The translations under genes were made by a program, and so were the position numbers. Of a DNA stretch of 6,376 nucleotides, positions 1 through 5,565 are shown piece after piece. Source of the DNA: Paracoccaceae bacterium. Its GTDB lineage: Bacteria > Pseudomonadota > Alphaproteobacteria > Rhodobacterales > Rhodobacteraceae. The stretch lies in contig JALQUQ010000161.1 of NCBI GenBank assembly GCA_023263735.1, forward strand, positions 1 through 6,376, in the 5' to 3' direction. The notes under the pieces are model-generated. The model ran no database searches and was not told where the DNA came from. It worked only from the letters and a program-made list of their open reading frames with translations. Position 1 is the first letter of the stretch. Every line of letters begins with the position of its first letter.

Positions 1-132
1 TTGGCCCGCCAGATGCCTGACGCCGACAAGCGCGCCCTCGCCACCCATAGTGTCGAAACCCTGTCACTGGACAGCACCCGCGCCTATGTGCGCGCCCTTA
101 TCGCCCATATTCGCGAGACGACCCATGCGTGA
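1..132 (+). CDS. coaE: Dephospho-CoA kinase, C-terminal fragment (partial)
   Basis: An open frame runs in from the left edge and ends at TGA 130-132, giving 43 codons. The peptide begins [20 protein letters not shown] and ends in a helix. This matches the C-terminus of dephospho-CoA kinase, where an R-Q-M-P-x-x-x-K-R segment forms part of the LID/CoA-binding end and is followed by a terminal amphipathic helix. By family knowledge, CoaE phosphorylates the 3'-hydroxyl of dephospho-CoA with ATP, the last step of coenzyme A synthesis, in the cytoplasm. The P-loop and most of the protein lie outside the window, so the call rests on this short tail and on the neighbour: coaE directly upstream of dnaQ is a common alphaproteobacterial order. 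The stop overlaps the dnaQ start by 8 bases, which implies one transcript and translational coupling. Confidence 0.82.
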   Translation: MARQMPDADKRALATHSVETLSLDSTRAYVRALIAHIRETTHA

Positions 133-865
133 AATCGTTCTCGATACCGAAACCACGGGCTTTGAACCGGCTGACGGCGACCGGCTGGTCGAAATCGGGG
201 CCATCGAACTTTACAACCACCTGCCCACGGGCCGGGTGTATCACCAATACATCAACCCCGAACGCAGCATGCCCCGCGGCGCCTATGAGGTGCATGGCAT
301 CGGCCCCGATCTTTTGGACCCGCCCGAACCGGCAAAACCCGGTCAGGTGATCTTGCGCGACAAACCGCTGTTCAAATCGGTGGGTCAGGCCTTTCTGGAT
401 TTCGTCGGCGATGCGAAACTGGTCATCCACAACGCTGCCTTTGATATGAAATTCCTGAATTTCGAACTGCAAAAGGCGGGTTTCCCCGGCATTCCGAACA
501 ATCGCGCGATTGATACCCTCGCCATCGCCCGCACCAAATTCCCGGGCTCTCCGGCGTCGCTTGATGCCCTGTGCCGCCGGTTTGGGGTCGATAACTCCTC
601 GCGCGATAAACACGGCGCGCTGCTCGATTCCGAATTGCTGGCCGAGGTCTATCTGGAACTGGTCGGCGGGCGGCAACCCGATCTGGTGCTCAGCACCTCG
701 CCCACCACCCGCAATGCGGCTGGCGAGGTTACCTCTGCCGAATGGCGTCCGCGCCCGCGTCCGACCCCCCTGCCCCCGCGTCTCACCGCCGAAGAGGCAG
801 CCGCCCATCAGGCTTTCGTGGCCAAACTGGGCGATGCGGCCGTCTGGAAAAAGCGGCAGGAATGA
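125..865 (+). CDS. dnaQ: DNA polymerase III epsilon subunit (3'-5' proofreading exonuclease)
   Basis: A 246-residue protein, close to the usual epsilon length of about 240. It is a DEDDh exonuclease. Exo I is DTETTG at residues 7-12 (D7, E9), Exo II is HNAAFD at 102-107 (D107), and Exo III is HGALLD at 163-168 (H163, D168), so all five catalytic residues are present. SLDALCRRF at 145-153 is also typical. By family knowledge it removes mismatched 3' ends within the polymerase III core, bound to the alpha subunit. QPDLVL at 184-189 resembles the Q-x-x-L-x-L/F clamp-binding peptide that follows the exonuclease domain in E. coli epsilon. A proline/arginine-rich linker (about 207-220) then leads to a terminal helix expected to bind alpha. 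I chose ATG 125, which puts DTETTG at the family's position; a longer upstream in-frame ATG at 50 would only read through coaE. Unusual: about 13 extra residues, proline-rich, near 65-78 between HGI and DKP. Confidence 0.95.
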   Translation: MREIVLDTETTGFEPADGDRLVEIGAIELYNHLPTGRVYHQYINPERSMPRGAYEVHGIGPDLLDPPEPAKPGQVILRDKPLFKSVGQAFLDFVGDAKLVIHNAAFDMKFLNFELQKAGFPGIPNNRAIDTLAIARTKFPGSPASLDALCRRFGVDNSSRDKHGALLDSELLAEVYLELVGGRQPDLVLSTSPTTRNAAGEVTSAEWRPRPRPTPLPPRLTAEEAAAHQAFVAKLGDAAVWKKRQE

Positions 866-891
866 AAAAGGCCGGATCGCAAGACCCGGCC
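865..891 (-). terminator. Intrinsic terminator of secB
   Basis: Read on the - strand, GGCCGG (891-886) pairs with CCGGCC (875-870). The stem continues inward through a G.U wobble and two more pairs to a four-base loop at 882-879, about nine pairs in all. It is followed at once by five T (869-865). This hairpin plus U-tract fits a Rho-independent terminator for secB, whose stop lies 23 bases upstream. On the + strand the wobble becomes an A.C mismatch and no T run follows, so it should work much less well for dnaQ. The last T complements the final base of the dnaQ stop codon. Confidence 0.75.
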
Positions 892-914
892 CATTCCCAA
901 AATCACCAAACCGA

Positions 915-1403
915 TCAGTTCGGTTGACCCTGCACCTGCTGACGGCGCATCATTTCCCCGCGATAAAGCGCGAGATAATCCACCGTATCCAGATTCAGCG
1001 GCGGGAAGCCGCCGTCGCGCGTCACGTCCGAGATGATGCGGCGGATAAAGGGGAACAGCAAACGCGGGCATTCGATCAACAGGAACGGATGCAGTTGCTC
1101 GTCGGGCACGTTTTCCACATGGAAAATCCCGGCATAATCCAGCTCCAGATGGAACAGGGTTTCGCCGTTCACCTTGTTCTTCGAGGTCACCTTGAACTTC
1201 TGGATCACTTCGAATTGAAAATCCTGGGCGCGCTTGCGGGCATCAAGGCTCACCTGAACCTGAATGTCGGGCTGCACTTCGCCCGACTGCATGCCCTTTT
1301 GCGCCAGAATGTTTTCAAACGACATATCGCGGATGAACTGGGCAAGCACGCTCATGCGAACCTGCGGCTGGGCCTGCGGCTGTTCACCGTTTTCTTCGGC
1401 CAT
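915..1403 (-). CDS. secB: Protein-export chaperone SecB
   Basis: A 162-residue SecB, near the family length of about 150-165. The N-terminal 15 residues are Q/E-rich and probably disordered. The core begins with VLAQFIRDMSFEN at 19-31. It continues through the beta strands, including FHLELDYAGIF at 84-94, which carries the conserved acidic position implicated in SecA binding in E. coli SecB. PRLLFPFIRRIISDVTRDGG (113-132) followed by FPPLNLDTVDYLALY is the most diagnostic block. By family knowledge SecB is a cytoplasmic tetramer that keeps preproteins unfolded and hands them to SecA at the SecYEG translocon. The start at 1403 is supported by an AGGGAG ribosome-binding site seven bases upstream (about 1411-1416). 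It lies 58 bases downstream of fxsA on the same strand, probably co-transcribed, and ends at the hairpin terminator at 865-891. Confidence 0.97.
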   Translation of the reverse strand: MAEENGEQPQAQPQVRMSVLAQFIRDMSFENILAQKGMQSGEVQPDIQVQVSLDARKRAQDFQFEVIQKFKVTSKNKVNGETLFHLELDYAGIFHVENVPDEQLHPFLLIECPRLLFPFIRRIISDVTRDGGFPPLNLDTVDYLALYRGEMMRRQQVQGQPN

Positions 1404-1436
1404 GGTGGAACTCCCTTTGAAACTTCTTTGCCGGTG

Positions 1437-1465
1437 TTCCTAGCAGGATGGCACAGCAGTCTCAA
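1437..1465 (-). promoter_or_regulatory. Candidate secB promoter overlapping the fxsA stop codon
   Basis: On the - strand TTGAGA (1465-1460, five of six matches to TTGACA) is followed after 17 bases by TAGGAA (1442-1437, three of six to TATAAT). The fxsA stop codon TGA lies inside the -35 hexamer. This could give secB its own transcript in addition to read-through from fxsA. The -10 match is weak and alphaproteobacterial promoters are degenerate, so this is a candidate only. Confidence 0.33.
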
Positions 1466-1947
1466 TGCCGCGTCCAGCCCGATGGCCCCCGCGGCGGTGC
1501 GTTTTCATCAATTTCCATGAATTCCCCATCAATAATCGTGGGGTCCGACGGGTTTTGCCGGGTAAATCCGCCCATCTGGCTGGTGTACACCATCGACTGC
1601 GCGCGCAGGCGCGGCCCGATATAGCCGATGATCGCCCGCCGCACCGCCGGAACCATCAGCGAAAAGCCAACCGCATCGGTAAAGAACCCCGGCGTCAGCA
1701 ACAACAGCCCCGCCACTAGGATCATCGCACCATGGGCCAGCGGCGACAGCGGATTGCGCGCCGCCTGCATGTCCTGCTGCAACTCGCGCAGCACGGCCAA
1801 CCCCTGCTGGCGCACCAGAACCGTGCCCAGAACCCCGGTCAAAAGCACCAAGGCCAGCGTGGGCCACAGCGTCAACCAGCCGCCAATCGTGATGAACAAA
1901 CCGATTTCAATCAAAGAAACGGTGACGAACAGGGCGAAAAGCCACAT
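1462..1947 (-). CDS. fxsA: FxsA family membrane protein
   Basis: A 161-residue polytopic membrane protein. Hydrophobic segments lie at about 2-21, 26-45 and 73-90, followed by a second weakly hydrophobic stretch to about 110 and a hydrophilic, acidic C-terminal tail. LLLTPGFFTDAVGFSLMVPA (82-101) with the following V-R-R is the family signature, and the early IEIG (13-16) is also typical. E. coli FxsA is known as a suppressor of F-plasmid exclusion of phage T7 when overproduced; its normal molecular role is unknown. I chose ATG 1947 over an in-frame start 54 bases upstream. It puts the first membrane helix at the N-terminus as in the family, and AAGGAG sits about six bases before it, whereas the 18-residue extension reads as spacer. 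It is the first gene of a likely fxsA-secB transcript and diverges from timA. Confidence 0.92.
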   Translation of the reverse strand: MWLFALFVTVSLIEIGLFITIGGWLTLWPTLALVLLTGVLGTVLVRQQGLAVLRELQQDMQAARNPLSPLAHGAMILVAGLLLLTPGFFTDAVGFSLMVPAVRRAIIGYIGPRLRAQSMVYTSQMGGFTRQNPSDPTIIDGEFMEIDENAPPRGPSGWTRH

Positions 1948-1984
1948 GGCTGTCTCCTTCACGGCGACTTGGTGGGTGCAGAGG

Positions 1985-2013
1985 TGGACACAAGCGCCCA
2001 CCGCACCTACATA
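1985..2013 (+). promoter_or_regulatory. Candidate timA promoter
   Basis: TGGACA (1985-1990, five of six to TTGACA), a 17-base spacer, then TACATA (2008-2013, three of six to TATAAT). It would start transcription near 2020, leaving a leader of about 60 bases before timA. The spacing and -35 match are good and the -10 is mediocre. The -10 overlaps exactly the -10 of the candidate fxsA promoter on the other strand. Confidence 0.42.
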
Positions 2014-2037
2014 GGATCAAACCGTACCCGTTACCAA
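2008..2037 (-). promoter_or_regulatory. Candidate fxsA(-secB) promoter
   Basis: On the - strand TTGGTA (2037-2032, four of six to TTGACA) is separated by 18 bases from TATGTA (2013-2008, three of six to TATAAT). Transcription would start near 2001, leaving a leader of about 50 bases to the fxsA ATG. It uses the same six base pairs as the -10 of the timA candidate. The location in the only divergent intergenic gap supports it; the match scores alone are modest. Confidence 0.35.
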
Positions 2038-2078
2038 TCCCCGTGGCCGGAAAATCCCGGCTCTGTCAGAGGTCACCA

Positions 2079-2738
2079 ATGAATTCTTCGACGATTCAGC
2101 TGCTTGTTTTGGCCGGAGTCGCCATCTTCTTGATCCTCAAGTTGCGGTCCGTTCTGGGCACGCGCGACGGATTTGAAAAACCCCCGATCCAGAAAGAGGA
2201 AGAGCGTCCGCGCCTGCGCCGCGATTTCGAGGTGATCCAAGGCGGGCCCGATCGCGATATCACCGACCATGTGGCCGAGGGCAGCCCCTCAGCCTTGGCC
2301 TTGGCCGATATGAAAAAGGCCGAACCGTCCTTCAGCGTCACGCCCTTCCTTCAGGGCGCGCGCGGGGCCTATGAAATGATCCTGATGGCCTTTGAACGCG
2401 GCGATATCAGCCAGATCCGCCCCTTCCTCGGCCCCGAGATCGAAGCGGCCTTCACCCAGGCGATCAACGCGCGTGAGGCGCAGGGCATCACGGTCGAGGC
2501 GAATTTTGTCGGCCTCAAGGAATTGTCGCTGCAAGAGGCAACCTATAACCCCGCCACCAAACGCGCCGAAGTTACCGTGCGCTATGTCGGCGAATTGACC
2601 TCGGTCGTGCGCAACAAGGCGGGCGAGATCATCGAAGGCTCGGCAAAAGAAATCAAACGCCAGCGCGATCTGTGGACCTTTGCCCGCACCATGGGCGCGG
2701 CCGATCCCAACTGGCAACTTGTCGCCACTGGCGAATAA
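2079..2738 (+). CDS. timA: Tim44/TimA family membrane-anchored protein
   Basis: A 219-residue protein with one N-terminal membrane segment (about 5-23), then the conserved-looking GTRDGFE (27-33) and a charged, probably disordered linker (34-85). A Tim44-like domain runs from about 86 to 217. It opens with FLQGARGAYEMILMAFERGD (90-109) and contains the FVGLKEL and AEVTVRYVGEL strands, ending near W202-type aromatic and NWQLVATGE. The fold is that of mitochondrial Tim44. In alphaproteobacteria this homologue is called TimA, an inner-membrane protein whose partner and function are not settled; a role as adaptor in membrane protein handling is inference. ATG 2079 is preferred to an in-frame ATG at 2043 because AGAGG lies six bases before it and the membrane segment then sits at the N-terminus. 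It leads a + strand cluster, with mltA only 14 bases downstream. Confidence 0.9.
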   Translation: MNSSTIQLLVLAGVAIFLILKLRSVLGTRDGFEKPPIQKEEERPRLRRDFEVIQGGPDRDITDHVAEGSPSALALADMKKAEPSFSVTPFLQGARGAYEMILMAFERGDISQIRPFLGPEIEAAFTQAINAREAQGITVEANFVGLKELSLQEATYNPATKRAEVTVRYVGELTSVVRNKAGEIIEGSAKEIKRQRDLWTFARTMGAADPNWQLVATGE

Positions 2739-2752
2739 TCGGATGCCCGGGC

Positions 2753-3778
2753 GTGTGGGTGCGGTCGTTTTTCCTTTCGGTCTGGATGGCGGCGACAATG
2801 GCCACACATGCCTCGGCTCAGGTTCTGACCTTTGATGACCTCAAGGGGTGGGATGCAGATGACCATCTGGCCGCCCTTTCCGTCTTTCGCCAAACCTGCG
2901 CCAAGATGACCGAACCGGAATGGACCTCGCTCTGCCGTCTGGCGGCAGATGCGGGGCGGTCGCAGGCTTCGGCCCGGCAATTCTTTGAACTTCTGTTCCG
3001 CCCGGTGCAGATCGGCACCGATCCGGCCCTCTTTACCGGCTATTACGAACCCGAACTCCAAGGATCGCTGACCCGCACCCCGCGATTTGCCTATCCGCTG
3101 TACAAAAAACCCCCCGAATTGACCGAGGGCCAAACCTATCACAGCCGCGGCGCCATCGAAGACGGGATCTTGCGGGGTCGTGGTCTGGAACTGGTCTGGC
3201 TCGATGACCCGGTGGAGGTGTATTTTCTTCAGGTTCAGGGCTCGGGCCGCGTGCGCCTGCCCGATGGCACCGTGATGCGCGTGGCCTATGCGGGCAAGAA
3301 CGGCCAACCCTACCGCTCCATCGGCAAGGAACTGGTGCGGCGCGGCACGCACACCTTGGCCGATGTCTCGGCCCAAGAGATCAAATCTTGGGTCCGCCGC
3401 AATCCCGCCGCGGGGCGCGAGCTGCTGAATTCCAATCCCTCTTACGTCTTTTTCCGCAGTCTCAAGGATTTCCCCGCCGATCTTGGCCCCATCGGGGCCA
3501 TGGGGCGCCCGATTTCAACCCTCCGCTCCATCGCCGTTGACCCCGAATTCACCCCGCTCGGCGCCCCGGTCTGGATCGAAAAAGACGGCAGCACCCCCCT
3601 CAACCGCCTGTTCATCGCCCAAGACACCGGCGGCGCGATCAAGGGGCCCCAGCGGGCCGATATTTTTTACGGAACCGGCGAAACGGCAGGCGACGCCGCC
3701 GGAACGGTCAAGGACAGCGGCCGCATGGTCGTGCTTTTGCCCATTGACCGCGCCTATGCCATGCTGTCAGACGACTGA
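2753..3778 (+). CDS. mltA: Membrane-bound lytic murein transglycosylase A family protein (MltA)
   Basis: A 341-residue protein from GTG 2753. A signal peptide of about 22 residues (hydrophobic FFLSVWMAATM, cleavage after HASA) leads to a periplasmic enzyme. The MltA domain includes FTGYYEPEL at 94-102 and FLQVQGSGRVRL at 158-169. The C-terminal 3D domain holds the three aspartates that name it: D291 in AQDTGGAIKG, D303 in RADIFYGTG and D321 in KDSG. The first corresponds in motif to the catalytic aspartate of E. coli MltA. By family knowledge it cleaves the MurNAc-GlcNAc bond of peptidoglycan, forming 1,6-anhydro ends. There is no lipobox cysteine at the cleavage site, so unlike E. coli MltA it is probably soluble in the periplasm. 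The start is uncertain: GTG 2753 has GGA nine bases upstream, GTG 2759 would also leave a good signal peptide, and there is no suitable ATG. It lies between timA (14-base gap) and the Smr gene (3-base gap). Confidence 0.94.
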   Translation: MWVRSFFLSVWMAATMATHASAQVLTFDDLKGWDADDHLAALSVFRQTCAKMTEPEWTSLCRLAADAGRSQASARQFFELLFRPVQIGTDPALFTGYYEPELQGSLTRTPRFAYPLYKKPPELTEGQTYHSRGAIEDGILRGRGLELVWLDDPVEVYFLQVQGSGRVRLPDGTVMRVAYAGKNGQPYRSIGKELVRRGTHTLADVSAQEIKSWVRRNPAAGRELLNSNPSYVFFRSLKDFPADLGPIGAMGRPISTLRSIAVDPEFTPLGAPVWIEKDGSTPLNRLFIAQDTGGAIKGPQRADIFYGTGETAGDAAGTVKDSGRMVVLLPIDRAYAMLSDD

Positions 3779-3781
3779 CAC

Positions 3782-4387
3782 ATGACACGCCGCCGCAAAC
3801 TCAGCCACGAGGAAGAAGACCTCTGGCGCATGGTCGCACAGACCGCGCGCCCGATGCACTCCAATGCCGCCGATATCCTGTCGCATCTGGAAAACACCCA
3901 AACGCCAACCCCGGTCCGCACCCCGGTTGCACCGCAAAAACCCGCGCTGAAACGGCTGAAACTTGGCTCACAGGCCCCGCAACCCCCGGCCCTGTCGATG
4001 GATCTGATGCCCAGCATCGGCGAAAGTCTGGCGGCCCAGCCCCTGCGGATGGATGCCAAACAGCATGGGCGCATGGTGCGCGGCAAATTGATCCCGGAAT
4101 CCCGCATCGACCTGCACGGCATGACCTTGGCCGAGGCGCATCCCGAACTGATCCGCTTTGTGACCGACGCCTATGCCCGTGGCCTGCGCCTGATCCTTGT
4201 CATCACCGGCAAGGGCAAGGTGAAACCCGATCACGGCCCCATTCCCCAGCGGGTCGGCGCGCTGCGCCATCAGGTGCCGCAATGGCTGCGCCTGCCCCCC
4301 CTCTCGCCCCTGATCCTGCAAGTGGCCGAGGCGCATCGCAGCCACGGCGGCTCGGGCGCCTTTTACATCTACCTCCGCCGCCGCTAA
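3782..4387 (+). CDS. Smr/MutS-family domain protein
   Basis: A 201-residue protein with a C-terminal Smr domain. The N-terminal helix, including EEEDLWRMVAQTARPM (10-25), is followed by a proline-rich, probably disordered linker (about 41-75). The Smr domain spans about 107-200. It has the IDLHGM motif at 109-114 (D110, H112), TGKGK at 142-146 and the closing GGSGAFYIYLRR at 189-200. By family knowledge the D-x-H and T/H-G-x-G loops form a nucleic-acid-binding or nuclease site. E. coli SmrB, with a similar stand-alone layout, cuts mRNA at collided ribosomes, but whether this protein does so is inference. The start is three bases after the mltA stop with no clear ribosome-binding site, pointing to translational coupling. 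Its TAA overlaps the stop of the convergent hydrolase gene. It is not MutS2, since no ATPase domain is present. Confidence 0.92.
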   Translation: MTRRRKLSHEEEDLWRMVAQTARPMHSNAADILSHLENTQTPTPVRTPVAPQKPALKRLKLGSQAPQPPALSMDLMPSIGESLAAQPLRMDAKQHGRMVRGKLIPESRIDLHGMTLAEAHPELIRFVTDAYARGLRLILVITGKGKVKPDHGPIPQRVGALRHQVPQWLRLPPLSPLILQVAEAHRSHGGSGAFYIYLRRR

Positions 4388-5487
4388 TGCGCCGTTCCCA
4401 GATCGGCCACCGGCTTTAGAATGATCTGCGTGGCGTTCTGCACCGTCAGCACCGCCCCCGGCAGCAAACCGGTGCGCGCCGCCCGATCCTGATCCAGCGC
4501 GCTATCGACCGAAACGATCTGATCCAGCAGCCGGATCAGCGCGGGCGAATTCCCCACGTTGAAATGCCCGGCCCCACTGTTAAACGCCGCCGTGTCCAGA
4601 AACGTAATCGGCAAATCCGCCAGTTGCGTCACATCGGTCAGCGTGCCCAGCCGATCCTTTTCCCCCGATAACCGGGCCGAAACCCGCAGCACCGCATCCC
4701 GGTGCGAGGTGAACACCACAAAGGGTTGCGGCAACCGCCCCAGCGCCCGGGCCTGCGCGTGAAACACATCCACATCAATGTCGGGCGAAATCAGCACCAC
4801 GCCCCCGATCCGCGCCAGCAGATCGGTTCGCCCGCGAATGGCCACCTGCCGCAGCGTTTCCATCATCAGCGCCGAGCCCATCGAATGCGCCACCAGAATG
4901 ATCCGCCGCGCCCCTGCCCGTTCGATCTCGGTCAGCAGCCCCTCCAGCCCATCGCGGGCAAACAGGGCCGAATCCCGGTCATGCGCATAGCCCAAGGGCT
5001 CCGCCGCCGAAGGCCATGCGTAATGCACCACCGCCCCCGGCAAATCCAGATCATGCGACATCTGGGCCAGCCGATACAGCCCCTCGGAAAAGGTGTTGTT
5101 GAATCCATGCACAAAAACAATGGCTTCGCCCTTATTCTGGCGCAAGCCCTGCGCCAGATCGGCCCGAAACGCCGCCGCTTCCGAAAACCGCACCGCTTCG
5201 GTGGTCAGAAAATGCCGCCGTGGATCGGCCCGGCCCGATTTCGGGGGCCAATCAATGTCTCCGGCCTGCCGATCTGGGGGCACCGAAACGTCATAGCGGG
5301 CAAACCGCAGCGTGGTGGCGCGCTCGGCATCAAACTGGCCCGCGTCATCCACCCCCCGCGTGGTGCCAACGAAAATGCGCTGCACCGCGCCCACCGCGGC
5401 CGCTTCGGGCGCAATCGTGATCACCCCGCGCGGCGCACAGGCAGCCACGGCGCAAATCGCCAGCATCAATCCGGTTTTCCGAAACAT
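4384..5487 (-). CDS. Putative lipoprotein alpha/beta hydrolase (DUF900-type)
   Basis: A 367-residue protein. The N-terminus, with R3/K4, a hydrophobic stretch and AVAAC (lipobox, C17), marks a lipoprotein signal peptide. The family's opening strand is QRIFVGTTRG (36-45), and a strand at 122-126 leads to the oxyanion HGFNNTF (127-133). The nucleophile elbow is AHSMGS (200-205, S202). D264 in FTSHRDAVLRVS is the likely catalytic acid and H308 in AGHFNVGNSP the likely histidine, so the triad looks complete. The domain resembles the DUF900 alpha/beta hydrolases; substrate unknown, with an esterase or lipase activity inferred. An additional tail of about 45 residues (LLPGAVLTVQNATQIILKPV within it) follows the fold. 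The lipobox implies membrane anchoring on the periplasmic side. It lies 84 bases downstream of hslU on the same strand, separated by a hairpin, and may have its own promoter. Codon use looks like that of its neighbours. Confidence 0.88.
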   Translation of the reverse strand: MFRKTGLMLAICAVAACAPRGVITIAPEAAAVGAVQRIFVGTTRGVDDAGQFDAERATTLRFARYDVSVPPDRQAGDIDWPPKSGRADPRRHFLTTEAVRFSEAAAFRADLAQGLRQNKGEAIVFVHGFNNTFSEGLYRLAQMSHDLDLPGAVVHYAWPSAAEPLGYAHDRDSALFARDGLEGLLTEIERAGARRIILVAHSMGSALMMETLRQVAIRGRTDLLARIGGVVLISPDIDVDVFHAQARALGRLPQPFVVFTSHRDAVLRVSARLSGEKDRLGTLTDVTQLADLPITFLDTAAFNSGAGHFNVGNSPALIRLLDQIVSVDSALDQDRAARTGLLPGAVLTVQNATQIILKPVADLGTAH

Positions 5488-5509
5488 CGCCGCCCCCGCA
5501 TTGCCCCAG

Positions 5510-5538
5510 AGATGCAGCAGACATCAGATTTCTGTCAA
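5510..5538 (-). promoter_or_regulatory. Candidate promoter of the lipoprotein hydrolase
   Basis: On the - strand a perfect TTGACA (5538-5533) occurs in the 84-base gap between hslU and the hydrolase gene. No good -10 is found at 16-18 bases: the hexamer at 17 is GCATCT (5515-5510), a poor match. The -35 and the hslU hairpin just upstream make independent transcription plausible, but the weak -10 keeps this tentative. Confidence 0.3.
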
Positions 5539-5565
5539 CCGATGCCGTGCGGGGGGCTGGACCAA

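Noticed and set aside
50..124. N-terminal extension of dnaQ from ATG 50
   Set aside because: This stretch encodes the coaE C-terminus in another frame, and the DnaQ family begins a few residues before DTETTG.
98..808. Long - strand open frame of 236 codons opposite dnaQ
   Set aside because: Its peptide is low-complexity Arg/Gly-rich with no recognisable domain, while the + strand encodes an intact DnaQ. It is a typical GC-rich antisense shadow.
510..1520. + strand open frame of 336 codons running over the dnaQ end and antisense to secB
   Set aside because: It crosses two confidently assigned genes in the wrong frame or strand and resembles no family. The hairpin at 865-891 also lies inside it.
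1529..1867. - strand open frame of 112 codons overlapping fxsA in another frame
   Set aside because: Ala/Gly-rich frame-shifted reading of fxsA. The FxsA signature LLLTPGFFTD is in the other frame.
2046..2061. Short inverted repeat GCCGG-6-CCGGC in the timA leader
   Set aside because: Five pairs only, in GC-rich DNA, with no T run and no known riboswitch or attenuator features around it.
2582..3376. - strand open frame of 264 codons opposite timA/mltA
   Set aside because: It spans a gene boundary on the other strand and shows no domain. TimA and MltA are clear in the sense frames.
3484..3500. Hairpin TGGCCCC-ATC-GGGGCCA inside mltA
   Set aside because: Seven-pair stem with a three-base loop, but it encodes a Gly/Pro-rich conserved stretch and is not followed by a T tract. 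Chance in GC-rich coding DNA is the simpler explanation.
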